From NCBI GenBank assembly GCA_041396585.1, contig JAWKYG010000001.1, forward strand, positions 372,001 to 436,000: a DNA stretch of 64,000 bases. The letters are read 5' to 3'. A model generated the notes under the pieces. The model was not told where the DNA came from. It made no database searches and saw nothing but the letters and a program-made list of their open reading frames with translations. Below, piece after piece: positions 27,977-36,557 of this stretch. A program made the translations under genes and the position numbers. The stretch is from JAUIAI01 sp041396585. GTDB taxonomy: Bacteria > Pseudomonadota > Gammaproteobacteria > Burkholderiales > Burkholderiaceae_E. Position 1 is the first letter of the stretch. Each line of letters starts with the position of its first letter.

Positions 27977-29791
27977 ATGAAAGTACCATGGACCCGGCGC
28001 TGGCGCCGATCCCTCGCGATGCTCGCCGGTGCGGCAGCCGTCGCGCTGCTGGCGGTGCTCGCCGGCCATCTGGCCGAGCGCAGCAGTCTGGCGGCGCAGG
28101 CGCGTGCATCCGATCGCGCGCTCGATCTGATCGTCGCCAATCTGGAAGGTGCGCTCGCGCGCTATGAAGCGCTGCCGCGGATACTGGCCGCCGATCCCCG
28201 CTTCGACCGCTATCTGCAGCAGGGGGCGCCCGACGACGAGGCGGAGGCGGTCAATCAGCTGCTGCTGCAGGTGAACCAGATCATGGGCGCCTTGGACACC
28301 TATCTGCTGGATCGCACCGGTCTGACCGTGGCGGCCAGCAATTGGCGAAGCGAGCGCCCGTTCATCGGCCAGAATTTCAGCTATCGGCCCTATTTCCGCG
28401 ACGCGATGCAGGGTCGTGCGGGGCGTTTCTTCGCCCTGGGCACGACCTCCAACCGGCGCGGCTATTACTTCGCATTTCCGGTGTTGGCCGACGATGTGCC
28501 GCTCGGTGCCGTGGTGGTCAAGGCACCGGTCGAGAACCTGGAGAGTCACTGGGCGGCTGAGGGGCGTCAGGTGGTCGTGCTGGACGAGAACGGTGTGGTG
28601 TTTCTGAGCAGCCAGCCGCAATGGTGGTTTCGTTCGCTGGCTCCGCTGGACGCGGCGGCGCGCGGCCGGCTGGCCGACACCCGTCGCTACGGAGACGGAC
28701 CTATCGAGACCGTGCCGGTGACCCGGCGCGGCATCGAGGGCATCGGGATGATCTGGCAGTTCACGCCCGATGGCGGCGAATCCGGTGCCAGCGGCCGCTG
28801 GCTGGCCCGCAGCCGCGAGATGCTCGACGCCGGATGGCATGTGGTGTTGTTGGCCGATATCCGAGCCTCGAGCGCGGTGCGTTGGTGGTCGGCGGCATTG
28901 ACCGCATTGATCGGTGCGGGCCTGCTGATGCTGGGCGCGTTGTTGTTCGAGCGCCGCGGGCGCACCCGGCGGGAGGCGCGACAGGCCGAGCAGGCGAGAG
29001 CGATGCTCGAGCAACGGGTGCAGGAGCGTACCCGCGATCTGGCCCAGGCCAATGCCCAGCTGCGGCGCACGCGGGCCGATTCTCTGCGCCAGGAACGCAT
29101 GGCCGCGATCGGCCAGGTGTCGGCCGGTATTGGCCACGAGCTGACCCAGCCGCTGACTGCGATCCATTCCTATGTGCGCAATGCGCTGGGCTTTCTCGAG
29201 CTCGGCCGGCTCGACAAGACGCGTGCGAATCTCGAGCAGATCGATATTCTCAGCAATCGCATCGACGAGGTGATCCGCCACTTGAAGTCGATCGTGCGTG
29301 GCGAACCTCTGGCCTTGGTGCCAGTCGATGCGCATGTCCTGCTGCTCGATACGATCGAGGATCTGCGCGCGGGGGAGGCCGACGCGATGCGCATCGACAT
29401 CGACGACGAGGGTCACGGACCGATCGTGCGGACCACCGAGATCGCGCTGCGCCAGGTCTTCACCAATCTGCTGGCCAATGCCCAGGACGCGCTTCGTGGC
29501 CGCGCCGACGCCCGGCTCGCGATCCGGGTCATTCGCGACGGCACGCGCGCGCAGTGGACTTTCTCGGACAACGGCCCGGGTTTCGGCGAGCATGAACCCG
29601 AGTCGGTGTTCACAGCCTTTTTCACCACCAAGACCGCGGACCGGGGGATGGGTCTGGGACTGGCGATCGTGCAGGCGAGTCTTTCCCGTATGGGGGGAGC
29701 GATCATCGCCGAGCGCGGCGCCGATGGTGGCGCTTGTCTGCGCTTTTGGTTGCCACTGGCCGAAGCGCCAGCCGAGGAGTTCGCGCCATGA
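27977..29791 (+). CDS. dctB: DctB-like sensor histidine kinase
   Basis: A 604-residue membrane kinase. A first membrane segment (about residues 13-32) and a second (about residues 300-320) bracket a periplasmic double-PAS/CACHE-like sensor with FIGQNFSYRPYFRDAMQGRA and SNRRGYYFAFPVLADDVPLG, the layout of DctB. The cytoplasmic part has a coiled coil, the phosphoacceptor box AGIGHELTQPLTAIHSYVRN, and the ATP-binding N and G boxes (VFTNLLANAQDAL, FSDNGPGFG, GMGLGLAIVQ). DctB senses C4-dicarboxylates or related acids and phosphorylates DctD. Its stop overlaps the dctD start, so both are made together. The TRAP transporter genes follow directly. Confidence 0.9.
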   Translation: MKVPWTRRWRRSLAMLAGAAAVALLAVLAGHLAERSSLAAQARASDRALDLIVANLEGALARYEALPRILAADPRFDRYLQQGAPDDEAEAVNQLLLQVNQIMGALDTYLLDRTGLTVAASNWRSERPFIGQNFSYRPYFRDAMQGRAGRFFALGTTSNRRGYYFAFPVLADDVPLGAVVVKAPVENLESHWAAEGRQVVVLDENGVVFLSSQPQWWFRSLAPLDAAARGRLADTRRYGDGPIETVPVTRRGIEGIGMIWQFTPDGGESGASGRWLARSREMLDAGWHVVLLADIRASSAVRWWSAALTALIGAGLLMLGALLFERRGRTRREARQAEQARAMLEQRVQERTRDLAQANAQLRRTRADSLRQERMAAIGQVSAGIGHELTQPLTAIHSYVRNALGFLELGRLDKTRANLEQIDILSNRIDEVIRHLKSIVRGEPLALVPVDAHVLLLDTIEDLRAGEADAMRIDIDDEGHGPIVRTTEIALRQVFTNLLANAQDALRGRADARLAIRVIRDGTRAQWTFSDNGPGFGEHEPESVFTAFFTTKTADRGMGLGLAIVQASLSRMGGAIIAERGADGGACLRFWLPLAEAPAEEFAP

Positions 29792-31170
29792 CCGACACAG
29801 TCCTGCTGATCGATGACGAGGCGGCCATCCGCGAAAGCCTCGGGCAGGCGCTCGAACTGGCCGGCTTCGAGGTGCGGACGTTGCCTGATGCGCGAGCGCT
29901 CGCACAGACGCTGGATGCCGGCTTCGACGGCGTGGTGCTGACCGATTTGCGACTGCCCGGCGCCGACGGCCTTGCCGTGCTGGAGTCGGTGCGTGCGCAT
30001 GATCGGGGGCTGCCGGTGGTGCTGATGACCGGTCACGGCGATGTGCGGACCGCGGTCCGCGCCATGCGGGCTGGCGCATTCGACTTCATCGAGAAGCCGT
30101 TTCGACCCGAGACCGCGATTCACGTGCTTCGGCATGCGCTGCGCATCCGCGCGGGCAGGCCCGCAGGCCCGCAGGCCCGGGACGCTGACCGGAGCGGCCA
30201 GGCTGCGCCGGATGTGGCCGATGACGCCGGCCTGCTTGCCGGTCGCATCCTCGGTCGGTCGCCCGTCATGGTGCATCTACGGGAACGGATCCTGCGCTAT
30301 GCGGCACTCAATGCGGATGTCCTGATCCGCGGCGAGACCGGCACCGGCAAGGAGTTGGTCGCGCGTGCCCTGCATGATCACGGCTCGCGCTCGGGCGCGA
30401 ATTTCGTGGCGATCAACTGTGCTGCCTTGCCTGCCGATCTCATCGCCAGCGAACTGTTCGGTCACGAGGCCGGGGCCTTCACGGGCGCCCGCACACGGCG
30501 CATCGGCAAGTTCGAGTTCGCCCATGGCGGCACGATCTTTCTGGACGAGATCGAGAGCATGCCGGCGTCCTTGCAGGCGGAGTTGCTGCGCATCCTGCAG
30601 GAGCGCCGGCTGACCCGGCTGGGCGGCAACGACGAACTGGCGGTCGATATCCGGGTGATTGCGGCGGCCAAGGTCGATCTGCTCGACTGGGTGCGCGACG
30701 GCCGGTTCCGCGAAGACCTCTATTACCGGCTCGACGTTCTCACGATCGATCTGCCGCCACTGCGCGAGCGTGCCGGCGACGCCACGCTGCTGTTCGAACA
30801 TTTTGTGCGACAGGCGGCGGGCTCGCACGGCCTGCCCGAGCCCGGGATCGGCGAATCCGTGCGCGCTGCCGTGGCCGAGCGCGGCTGGCCGGGCAATGTT
30901 CGCGAGTTGCAGAATGCGGCGCTTCGCTTCGTTCTCGATCAGGGCCTGTCCGGCGAGCCGGCGCCGATCGATCCGGTCACCGTCGAGGGCATCCCGGGAA
31001 ACCCGGGGCGCACTCTGGCCGACCGGGTGGCCGAGTTCGAGGCGGGCCTGATCCAGGAGGCGCTGGATCGTCACGGCGGGGAGCTGGGAGCCACCGAGAG
31101 CGAACTGTCGATCAGCCGCCGTACCCTGCACGAAAAGATCCGCCGCTATGGGCTGACCCGACGTCGCTGA
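29788..31170 (+). CDS. dctD: DctD-like sigma-54-dependent response regulator
   Basis: A 460-residue NtrC-class activator. The receiver domain has LLIDDEAAIRESL and the phosphoacceptor Asp53 in LTDLRLPG. The AAA+ domain has Walker A GETGTGKELVARALHD, the sigma-54-contacting loop GAFTGA, and Walker B GGTIFLDEIESM. A Fis-type helix-turn-helix closes the protein (ESELSISRRTLHEKIRRYGL). ATP hydrolysis by the phosphorylated hexamer opens sigma-54 promoters. Such a promoter lies 155 bases downstream, in front of dctP, with two candidate binding dyads between them. The ATG overlaps the dctB stop. Confidence 0.94.
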   Translation: MTDTVLLIDDEAAIRESLGQALELAGFEVRTLPDARALAQTLDAGFDGVVLTDLRLPGADGLAVLESVRAHDRGLPVVLMTGHGDVRTAVRAMRAGAFDFIEKPFRPETAIHVLRHALRIRAGRPAGPQARDADRSGQAAPDVADDAGLLAGRILGRSPVMVHLRERILRYAALNADVLIRGETGTGKELVARALHDHGSRSGANFVAINCAALPADLIASELFGHEAGAFTGARTRRIGKFEFAHGGTIFLDEIESMPASLQAELLRILQERRLTRLGGNDELAVDIRVIAAAKVDLLDWVRDGRFREDLYYRLDVLTIDLPPLRERAGDATLLFEHFVRQAAGSHGLPEPGIGESVRAAVAERGWPGNVRELQNAALRFVLDQGLSGEPAPIDPVTVEGIPGNPGRTLADRVAEFEAGLIQEALDRHGGELGATESELSISRRTLHEKIRRYGLTRRR

Positions 31171-31181
31171 CGGCGCGGTTC

Positions 31182-31229
31182 GTGCGGGTTTTCGCAGACC
31201 GGGCGGCCTGGCAGCGCAGAAATCCGCAC
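31182..31229 (+). promoter_or_regulatory. Candidate tandem DctD activator sites upstream of dctP
   Basis: Two related imperfect dyads: 31182-31197 (GTGCGG at one end, TCGCAG at the other) and 31214-31229 (GCGCAG and CCGCAC). The second is close to the first in inverted orientation. Their starts are 32 bases apart, about three helical turns, and they lie 96-158 bases upstream of the -24/-12 promoter, the usual place for NtrC-class enhancers. The GTGCGG/CCGCAC half-site resembles known DctD sites. Confidence 0.6.
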
Positions 31230-31324
31230 ACGGCGTTGGCCGGTTCGCCCGTGTGGTCTTTCCGGGCGAAAAAAGCCTTGCAGGTTCAGAGTCTTACGAA
31301 CCATGGCTGCGGCCGGCGTCCGGC

Positions 31325-31340
31325 TGGCACGATGGTTGCA
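31325..31340 (+). promoter_or_regulatory. Sigma-54 (-24/-12) promoter of dctPQM
   Basis: TGGCAC at 31325-31330 and TTGCA at 31336-31340 are separated by five bases. This is a full match to TGGCAC-N5-TTGCA/T with the invariant GG and GC at the right spacing. The dctP start codon lies 85 bases downstream. With a DctD activator encoded immediately upstream, the assignment is strong. Confidence 0.92.
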
Positions 31341-31424
31341 TTCCCGGCATCGTTGGCCGGGTTGCCGGTAACATCCATCGCGCGCTCACGGGCGTGCCGA
31401 ACATCATCCAAAAGGAGTCGAGAC

Positions 31425-32420
31425 ATGCGTCAACTCACCGCGCTGGCCCTGGGCCTGTCGCTGACCGTCGGGGCCGCCCCCGCCATGGCCCAATGCGATC
31501 CGGGCGAGACCGTGATCAAGTTCAGCCATGTGGTCAACGGCGAAAAGCATCCGAAAGGCATCGCCGCCAATCTCTTTGCCGAGCGGGTCAATGCCGCGCT
31601 CAATGGCAAGGCCTGCATGCAGGTTTTCGCCAACTCCAGCCTGTACAACGACGACAAGGTGCTCGAGGCCATGCTCAACGGCGACGTTCAGTTCGCCGCG
31701 CCTTCCCTGTCCAAGTTCGAGGTGTTCACCAAGAAGTTCCGCATCTTCGATCTGCCCTTCCTGTTCGCAAACATCGATGCGGTCGACAAGTTCCAGCAAT
31801 CCGAGGTCGGCGACAAGCTGCTGAACTCGATGCGCCGGCGCGGTCTGCTCGGGCTGGCCTACTGGCATAACGGCATGAAGCAGATGTCGGCCAACAAGCC
31901 GCTGCTGCTGCCCTCCGATGCCGCCGGGCTGAAGTTCCGGGTGCAGCCGTCCGAGGTCTTGGTGGCCCAGTTCCAGTCGTTGAACGCCAATCCGCAGAAG
32001 ATGGCCTTCAGCGAGGTCTACGGCGCATTGCAGACCAAGGTGGTCGATGGCCAGGAGAACACCTGGTCGAACATCTATGGCCAGAAATTCTTCGAGGTGC
32101 AGGATGGCACCACGGAAACCAACCATGGCGTGATCGACTATCTGGTCGTGGTGTCATCCGAATGGTGGGATGGCCTGGATGCGGGCACCCGCGACACACT
32201 GGCCAAGATCCTGAAGGAAGTCACCGACGAGCGTAACGCGGTGTCCACGAAGGTCAACGAGGATGCCAAGGCGGCGATCCTGGCCGCCGGTGGCAAGATC
32301 CGCACGCTCGATGCCGCGCAACGCAAGGCCTGGGTCGATGCCATGAAGCCAGTCTGGTCGAAGTTCGAAGCCGAAATCGGCACGGATCTCATCCAGGCTG
32401 CCCAGGCTGCCAACGACTGA
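31425..32420 (+). CDS. dctP: TRAP transporter substrate-binding protein DctP
   Basis: A 331-residue periplasmic binding protein of the DctP family. The signal peptide MRQLTALALGLSLTVGAAPA is cleaved near AMAQ. Family segments include IKFSHVVNGEKHPKGIAANL, the FRVQPSEVLVAQFQSLNANP region carrying the conserved Arg that binds the substrate carboxylate, and EVYGALQTKVVDGQENTWSN. It delivers an organic acid to the DctQM membrane part. AAAGGAG precedes the ATG. It is the first gene behind the sigma-54 promoter. The C4-dicarboxylate assignment follows the DctBD pairing; related acids are possible. Confidence 0.93.
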   Translation: MRQLTALALGLSLTVGAAPAMAQCDPGETVIKFSHVVNGEKHPKGIAANLFAERVNAALNGKACMQVFANSSLYNDDKVLEAMLNGDVQFAAPSLSKFEVFTKKFRIFDLPFLFANIDAVDKFQQSEVGDKLLNSMRRRGLLGLAYWHNGMKQMSANKPLLLPSDAAGLKFRVQPSEVLVAQFQSLNANPQKMAFSEVYGALQTKVVDGQENTWSNIYGQKFFEVQDGTTETNHGVIDYLVVVSSEWWDGLDAGTRDTLAKILKEVTDERNAVSTKVNEDAKAAILAAGGKIRTLDAAQRKAWVDAMKPVWSKFEAEIGTDLIQAAQAAND

Positions 32421-32620
32421 TCGGCTCCCTGCCGTCGGGGAAGCCATAGCGCGGCGTCTGCCGCAGCTTGGCATCCCCGGGAAAAAATCCGTGAAAGCGC
32501 GCCAAGGTCACCGATCTGCCGATCGGTCACCCTGGCCGCGCCGGCCCTTGCCCGAAACATGCCGATAAGCGCATGATCGGCGCACGCCGCGAAGCAGAAC
32601 GAAAAGACGAGGAGGGGAAG

Positions 32621-33250
32621 ATGGCGATAGCCAACGCCGGCTCCCGGTCGCACTGGTCGGATGCGATCGAGGAGACCTTCATTGCCGCCGCTCTCGGCGC
32701 GATGACGTTGATCACGTTTGCCAACGTGATCGCGAGGTATGTGTTCAACACCAACATTCTCTGGGCACTCGAGGCCACGGTCTTTCTGTTTGCCTGGCTG
32801 GTGCTGATCGGCGCCTCCTATGGCGTCAAGCATCATCTGCATATCGGCATCGACATCCTGGTCAATGCGCTGCCGGCCGGCATGCGCCGTGCACTGACCC
32901 TGCTCGCGGCCCTGGCCTGCATCGTGTTCTGTCTGTTGCTGCTCAAAGGGGCCTGGGACTACTGGTGGCCGTTTGCCAGCAAGCGCTCGTTCATGGAAAC
33001 CAACGATGTGCCGCTGCCCGGGTTCCTGCAATTCCTGGGCGACTGGTTCAACGAGGGCGAACGCTACGAGAAGCTGCCGCGCTTCATTCCTTACTTCTGC
33101 CTGCCGCTTGGCATGGCCTTGTTGCTTTGGCGCTTTCTGCAGGCGGCCTGGCGGGTAGCCAGCGGAGCTCAGCGACTCCTGATAGCGGCCCATGAGGCCG
33201 AAGGTGTGATGCCGGTCGATGAGGCCGGCGTACCGGCGCAGGAGGGCTGA
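32621..33250 (+). CDS. dctQ: TRAP transporter small permease DctQ
   Basis: A 209-residue membrane protein with four hydrophobic segments (around residues 16-38, 47-65, 90-112 and 150-170), the layout of the small TRAP subunit. NVIARYVFNTNILWALEATV is the typical DctQ signature. I chose the Met at 32621 because GAGGAGGGGAAG lies directly upstream. It follows dctP by 200 bases, which hold no gene, and is followed after two bases by dctM. It bridges DctP and DctM in the inner membrane. An insertion between segments three and four (RSFMETNDVPLPGFLQFLGD) makes it slightly longer than usual. Confidence 0.92.
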   Translation: MAIANAGSRSHWSDAIEETFIAAALGAMTLITFANVIARYVFNTNILWALEATVFLFAWLVLIGASYGVKHHLHIGIDILVNALPAGMRRALTLLAALACIVFCLLLLKGAWDYWWPFASKRSFMETNDVPLPGFLQFLGDWFNEGERYEKLPRFIPYFCLPLGMALLLWRFLQAAWRVASGAQRLLIAAHEAEGVMPVDEAGVPAQEG

Positions 33251-33252
33251 CC

Positions 33253-34743
33253 ATGGCCGCCTTGATTCTGTTTGCATTGGTCATCGGCCTGATGCTGATC
33301 GGTGTGCCGATCGCGATCTCACTGGGTCTGTCGAGCGTGATCTTCCTGCTCTGGCACTCGGACAGCTCGCTCGGTTCGGTGGCGCAGACCTTGTTCGCGG
33401 CCTTCGACGGCCACTACACGCTGCTGGCGATCCCGTTCTTCGTACTGGCGTCCACCTTCATGTCCACCGGGGGCGTGGCCCAGCGGATCATCCGCTTCGC
33501 GATTGCCCTGGTGGGGCATCTGCGCGGCGGCCTGGCGGTGGCCAGCGTCGTGGCGTGCATGATGTTCGCCGCGCTCTCGGGTTCGTCGCCGGCCACTGTG
33601 GTGGCGATCGGCTCGATCGTGATCGCCGGGATGGTCCGCGCGGGCTATCCCAAGGAGTTCGCGGCCGGCCTGATCTGCAACGCGGGCACGCTGGGCATCC
33701 TCATTCCGCCGTCGATCGTCATGGTCGTTTACTCGGCCGCGACCGATGTCTCGGTCGGGCGGATGTTCCTTGGTGGTGTGCTGCCGGGGCTGGTGGCCGG
33801 GCTGCTGCTGATTCTCGGTGTGTTCGTCTATGCGCGCGTGCGCGGCCTGCCATCGCAGCCCTGGAAGGGCTGGGGAGAGGTCGGTGTCGCGGTTTTCGAT
33901 GCCGCCTGGGGTCTGTTCCTGATCGTGATCATCCTGGGCGGTATCTACGGGGGCGTGTTCACGCCGACCGAGGCTGCCGCGGTCGCCGCGGTCTACGCGT
34001 TCCTGGTCGCGAACTTCGTCTATCGCGACATGGGGCCGCTGGCGAATCTCAAGCCCGAGCCGTCGTCGCCGGTCGGCCGAATGGATGCACGTGTCGATCA
34101 GCTTCTGGCGGGTCAGGGCGGCACCCGTGTGCTTGGTGCGATCATCTGGTTCGCTTATGCGATGTTCCTGCGCCATCTGCTGTTGCTGGCGTCGCGCCCC
34201 TGGGCGCTGATCACCTGCTGGTTCCATCGCGACAACAAGCAGGCGTTGCTGGATGCCGGCAAGCTCACCATCATGCTGATGTTCATCATCGCCAATGCGC
34301 TGATTCTCAAGCATGTGCTGACCGAGGAGCGGATTCCTCAGGCGATCACCGAGCTGATGCTGGGTGCGGGTCTGGGCCCGATCGCCTTCCTGGTGGTGGT
34401 CAATGTCATCCTGTTGATCGGCGGGCAGTTCATGGAGCCCTCCGGCCTGCTGGTGATCGTGGCGCCTTTGGTGTTCCCGATTGCGATCGAACTCGGTATC
34501 GACCCGATCCACCTGGGTATCATCATGGTGGTCAACATGGAGATCGGCATGATCACCCCGCCGGTCGGTCTGAATCTGTTCGTCACCGCCGGCGTGGCCA
34601 GGATGTCGGTCCTCGGCGTGGTGCGTGCGGCCCTGCCGTGGGTCGGCCTGATGTTCGTGTTCCTGCTGCTGGTCACCTATGTGCCGTGGCTGTCCACCTG
34701 GCTGCCCACCTTGCTGATGGGCCCCGAGGTGATCATCAAGTGA
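33253..34743 (+). CDS. dctM: TRAP transporter large permease DctM (with an insert)
   Basis: A 496-residue membrane transporter of the DctM/IT superfamily. About twelve membrane segments are present, with conserved motifs AALSGSSPATVVAIGSIV, NAGTLGILIPPSIVMVVY, GVFTPTEAAAVAAVYAF and MEIGMITPPVGLNLFV. It performs sodium-coupled uptake using DctP-delivered substrate. Typical DctM proteins are about 425 residues. The extra length is an insert of roughly 70 residues (about 264-332) with its own hydrophobic stretch (AIIWFAYAMFLRHLLLL) and the basic CWFHRDNKQ, in a loop that is normally short. It is the last gene of the dctPQM operon, and a strong hairpin follows. Confidence 0.93.
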   Translation: MAALILFALVIGLMLIGVPIAISLGLSSVIFLLWHSDSSLGSVAQTLFAAFDGHYTLLAIPFFVLASTFMSTGGVAQRIIRFAIALVGHLRGGLAVASVVACMMFAALSGSSPATVVAIGSIVIAGMVRAGYPKEFAAGLICNAGTLGILIPPSIVMVVYSAATDVSVGRMFLGGVLPGLVAGLLLILGVFVYARVRGLPSQPWKGWGEVGVAVFDAAWGLFLIVIILGGIYGGVFTPTEAAAVAAVYAFLVANFVYRDMGPLANLKPEPSSPVGRMDARVDQLLAGQGGTRVLGAIIWFAYAMFLRHLLLLASRPWALITCWFHRDNKQALLDAGKLTIMLMFIIANALILKHVLTEERIPQAITELMLGAGLGPIAFLVVVNVILLIGGQFMEPSGLLVIVAPLVFPIAIELGIDPIHLGIIMVVNMEIGMITPPVGLNLFVTAGVARMSVLGVVRAALPWVGLMFVFLLLVTYVPWLSTWLPTLLMGPEVIIK

Positions 34744-34748
34744 TGTCT

Positions 34749-34781
34749 CTGCCGGCGACCGGGTTTGCCGGTCGCCGGCAG
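34749..34781 (+). terminator. Strong hairpin after dctM
   Basis: A 14-bp perfect stem (34749-34762 with 34768-34781) and a five-base loop begin five bases after the dctM stop. There is no T-run, but the position at the end of the TRAP operon and before a convergent gene favours a terminator or 3'-end stabiliser. Confidence 0.65.
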
Positions 34782-34861
34782 GCGTGATCGGCGATCACCG
34801 GGGCGCGGTCCCGGCCGCGTTCAGGCGGGGCTCGGAGAGCGTTCGCCGCGGGCGGCGCCGC

Positions 34862-35338
34862 TCAGTCACTGGTGCGCGGGCGGATCAGTTTCTTGTTCAG
34901 ATAGCGCCAGTGCGCCGGCTCGACCGGTGTGATCGACAGGCGGTTGCCGCGGCGCAGGACCTGCATGTCGGCGAGCGCCTCATGAGCGCGCAACTCGGCC
35001 AGCCCGATCAGTTCGCAGGCCTGATCGGCACGCACGTCGATCGCCAGCCAGCGCGGTGCGTCCGCGGGTGATTTGGGATCGAAGTAGGGCGAGTCGGCAT
35101 CGAACTGGGTCGGATCGGGATAGGTGCCGGAGACCACGGTGGCCAGGCCGGCGATGCCTGGTTCGGGGCAGCTCGAGTGATAGAACAGCACACGATCGCC
35201 CACCTGCATCTGATCGCGCATGAAATTGCGCGCCTGGTAGTTGCGAACACCGGTCCAGGGGACGGTCTGCGCGGCTGCCGACAGTGCATCGTCGATCGAG
35301 CACTCGTCCGGCTCCGATTTCATCAACCAGATGGGCAT
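34862..35338 (-). CDS. EVE-domain protein
   Basis: A 158-residue single-domain protein of the EVE/PUA-like family. It starts MPIWLMKSEPDE, contains WTGVRNYQARNFMRDQMQVG and VLFYHSSCPEPGIAG, and ends NKKLIRPR, all conserved in the group. EVE domains have an aromatic pocket thought to bind modified bases in DNA or RNA; the role of the stand-alone proteobacterial form is not settled. It lies downstream of the 6S RNA and zapA on the same strand, an arrangement seen in many betaproteobacteria. No restriction genes are present beside it. Confidence 0.92.
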   Translation of the reverse strand: MPIWLMKSEPDECSIDDALSAAAQTVPWTGVRNYQARNFMRDQMQVGDRVLFYHSSCPEPGIAGLATVVSGTYPDPTQFDADSPYFDPKSPADAPRWLAIDVRADQACELIGLAELRAHEALADMQVLRRGNRLSITPVEPAHWRYLNKKLIRPRTSD

Positions 35339-35408
35339 GCTCGGCCGGGACTCGATGCCTGCGCGAACATCATGAGCGATGTCATGGCGCGCAGGCGGGG
35401 AAAGGGCG

Positions 35409-35587
35409 CTCCGGATGTGCCGTGTCAGGCCAGCATCCTGAACCGTGCAAGTTCAGGTCGGCCACAGCCAGGCACCGCATCAGGTTCATCCGACGAGGGA
35501 CGATCACAACAGCAGTGCGCAAAGAGCCGCAGCCTGGATGCGCATATTGGTTCAAGGAATGTATGACCCAACAGGCCATCCGAAAGC
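35409..35587 (-). ncRNA. ssrS: 6S RNA
   Basis: A 179-base transcript on the minus strand between zapA and the EVE gene, the classic ssrS position. The 5' arm (35565-35586) and 3' arm (35409-35431) form a long closing stem with G-U pairs and one bulged base. A central CCAGGC/GCCUGG stem, an open central bulge and the small 3'-side hairpin CCUGAAC/GUUCAGG (35437-35443 with 35451-35457) reproduce the 6S architecture that mimics an open promoter and sequesters sigma-70 RNA polymerase. A TACAAT -10 box (35594-35599, minus strand) sits seven bases before the predicted 5' end. Ends are accurate to a few bases. Confidence 0.88.
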
Positions 35588-35694
35588 ATGCTCATTGTAA
35601 TCCAGCCCGGCACCGAACCGACAATAACCCGGTTGCGTTCATCGGTGTGAGCGCGACGTCGATCGCTGCCCGGCCGATGTTCTGGCGCGCAGGC

Positions 35695-36036
35695 TCAGAA
35701 AAGATCTTCCTGGCGTTTCAGTTCTTCTTCGAGTTGATGATTCAGTTTGCGAATCCGCTTCAGATTGTCCGCGCCGCCGGCATCCTTGCCCGACGAGGCC
35801 GACATCGTGACCAACTCGTTGGCGATCTGCAGGGCGGTGAGCACGGCGATCCTGTCCATGCCGGCAACCTTGCCGCTGTCGCGGATTCCGCGCATGCGCT
35901 CATCGACCATTGCCACGGCTCGCTCGAGCAGCGGGCGTTCGGATGCCGGCACCGCAAGGCGGAACTCGCGATCCAGAATCGAGACGTCGAATTGTTCAAC
36001 GGGGTCGTCTTCGGCGGGGGCGGGTTTGCTAGGCAC
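35695..36036 (-). CDS. zapA: Cell division protein ZapA
   Basis: A 113-residue FtsZ-associated protein. The N-terminal globular part is VEQFDVSILDREFRLAVPAS, followed by ERPLLERAVAMVDERMRGIR, MDRIAVLTALQIANELV and a C-terminal coiled coil (RKLNHQLEEELKRQEDLF). ZapA crosslinks FtsZ filaments at the Z ring. I chose the GTG at 36036, which has AGGAG seven bases upstream; the frame is open to 36099 but the extra residues are not family-like. The zapB-like gene is immediately upstream and 6S RNA immediately downstream, the standard gene order. Confidence 0.93.
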   Translation of the reverse strand: MPSKPAPAEDDPVEQFDVSILDREFRLAVPASERPLLERAVAMVDERMRGIRDSGKVAGMDRIAVLTALQIANELVTMSASSGKDAGGADNLKRIRKLNHQLEEELKRQEDLF

Positions 36037-36107
36037 GGTGGGCTCCTGCAGCGATGGGCGCGTGGCGGTGCTCGAGCGGGGACACCCGGGCAGCCGCACC
36101 CGCGTCT

Positions 36108-36329
36108 TCAGGCGGTTTCCTCGGTCGGGCTCTGGCCGGTGACCGGCAGGCGTGCCAGCGCGGCCTCGACGCGCGTACGCGCCTCATCCATACGCCGGCG
36201 CATCTGTTCATTGGCCTGTTCGCTCGCGGACAACTGCGCCTGCAGCCGAGCGTTGTCGGCGGTGAGGCGCTTCATGATGCCGAGCAGCCGCTCGATACGG
36301 ACTCCGAGGGCGTCGATGTCTTCTTTCAT
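36108..36329 (-). CDS. ZapB-like coiled-coil protein
   Basis: A 73-residue protein, almost entirely helical coiled coil from IDALGVRIERLLGIMKRL through ARLQAQLSASEQANEQMRRR. It matches the small ZapB-related proteins encoded next to zapA (the TIGR02449-type family). It probably acts with ZapA at the division ring. It lies 71 bases upstream of the zapA start on the same strand, and the two are presumably cotranscribed. Confidence 0.82.
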   Translation of the reverse strand: MKEDIDALGVRIERLLGIMKRLTADNARLQAQLSASEQANEQMRRRMDEARTRVEAALARLPVTGQSPTEETA

Positions 36330-36557
36330 GGTCTGTCGGAGTGTGAAACCGGCTGGCTGTTATGTTACTCCGAAGCCCGCCGGCGACGGCCCGCGCGCGA
36401 GGGTGGGCGCGAACGGGCATACTGCCGGTTTGTGTCCTATGGCAGTGGCGGGCCCGTCAGATCCGGTGCCCGGCCCCTGGTGTCGGCGGCGATCCGCCAA
36501 TCATTGCCCCCGCCACCCGGCCGCTCATGCGCCGGGCCCAACGCTATCCTCTGACCG

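Noticed and set aside
27632..30079. 815-codon antisense frame over hugZ, dctB and dctD
   Set aside because: It shows no recognisable domain and crosses three supported genes and their control region.
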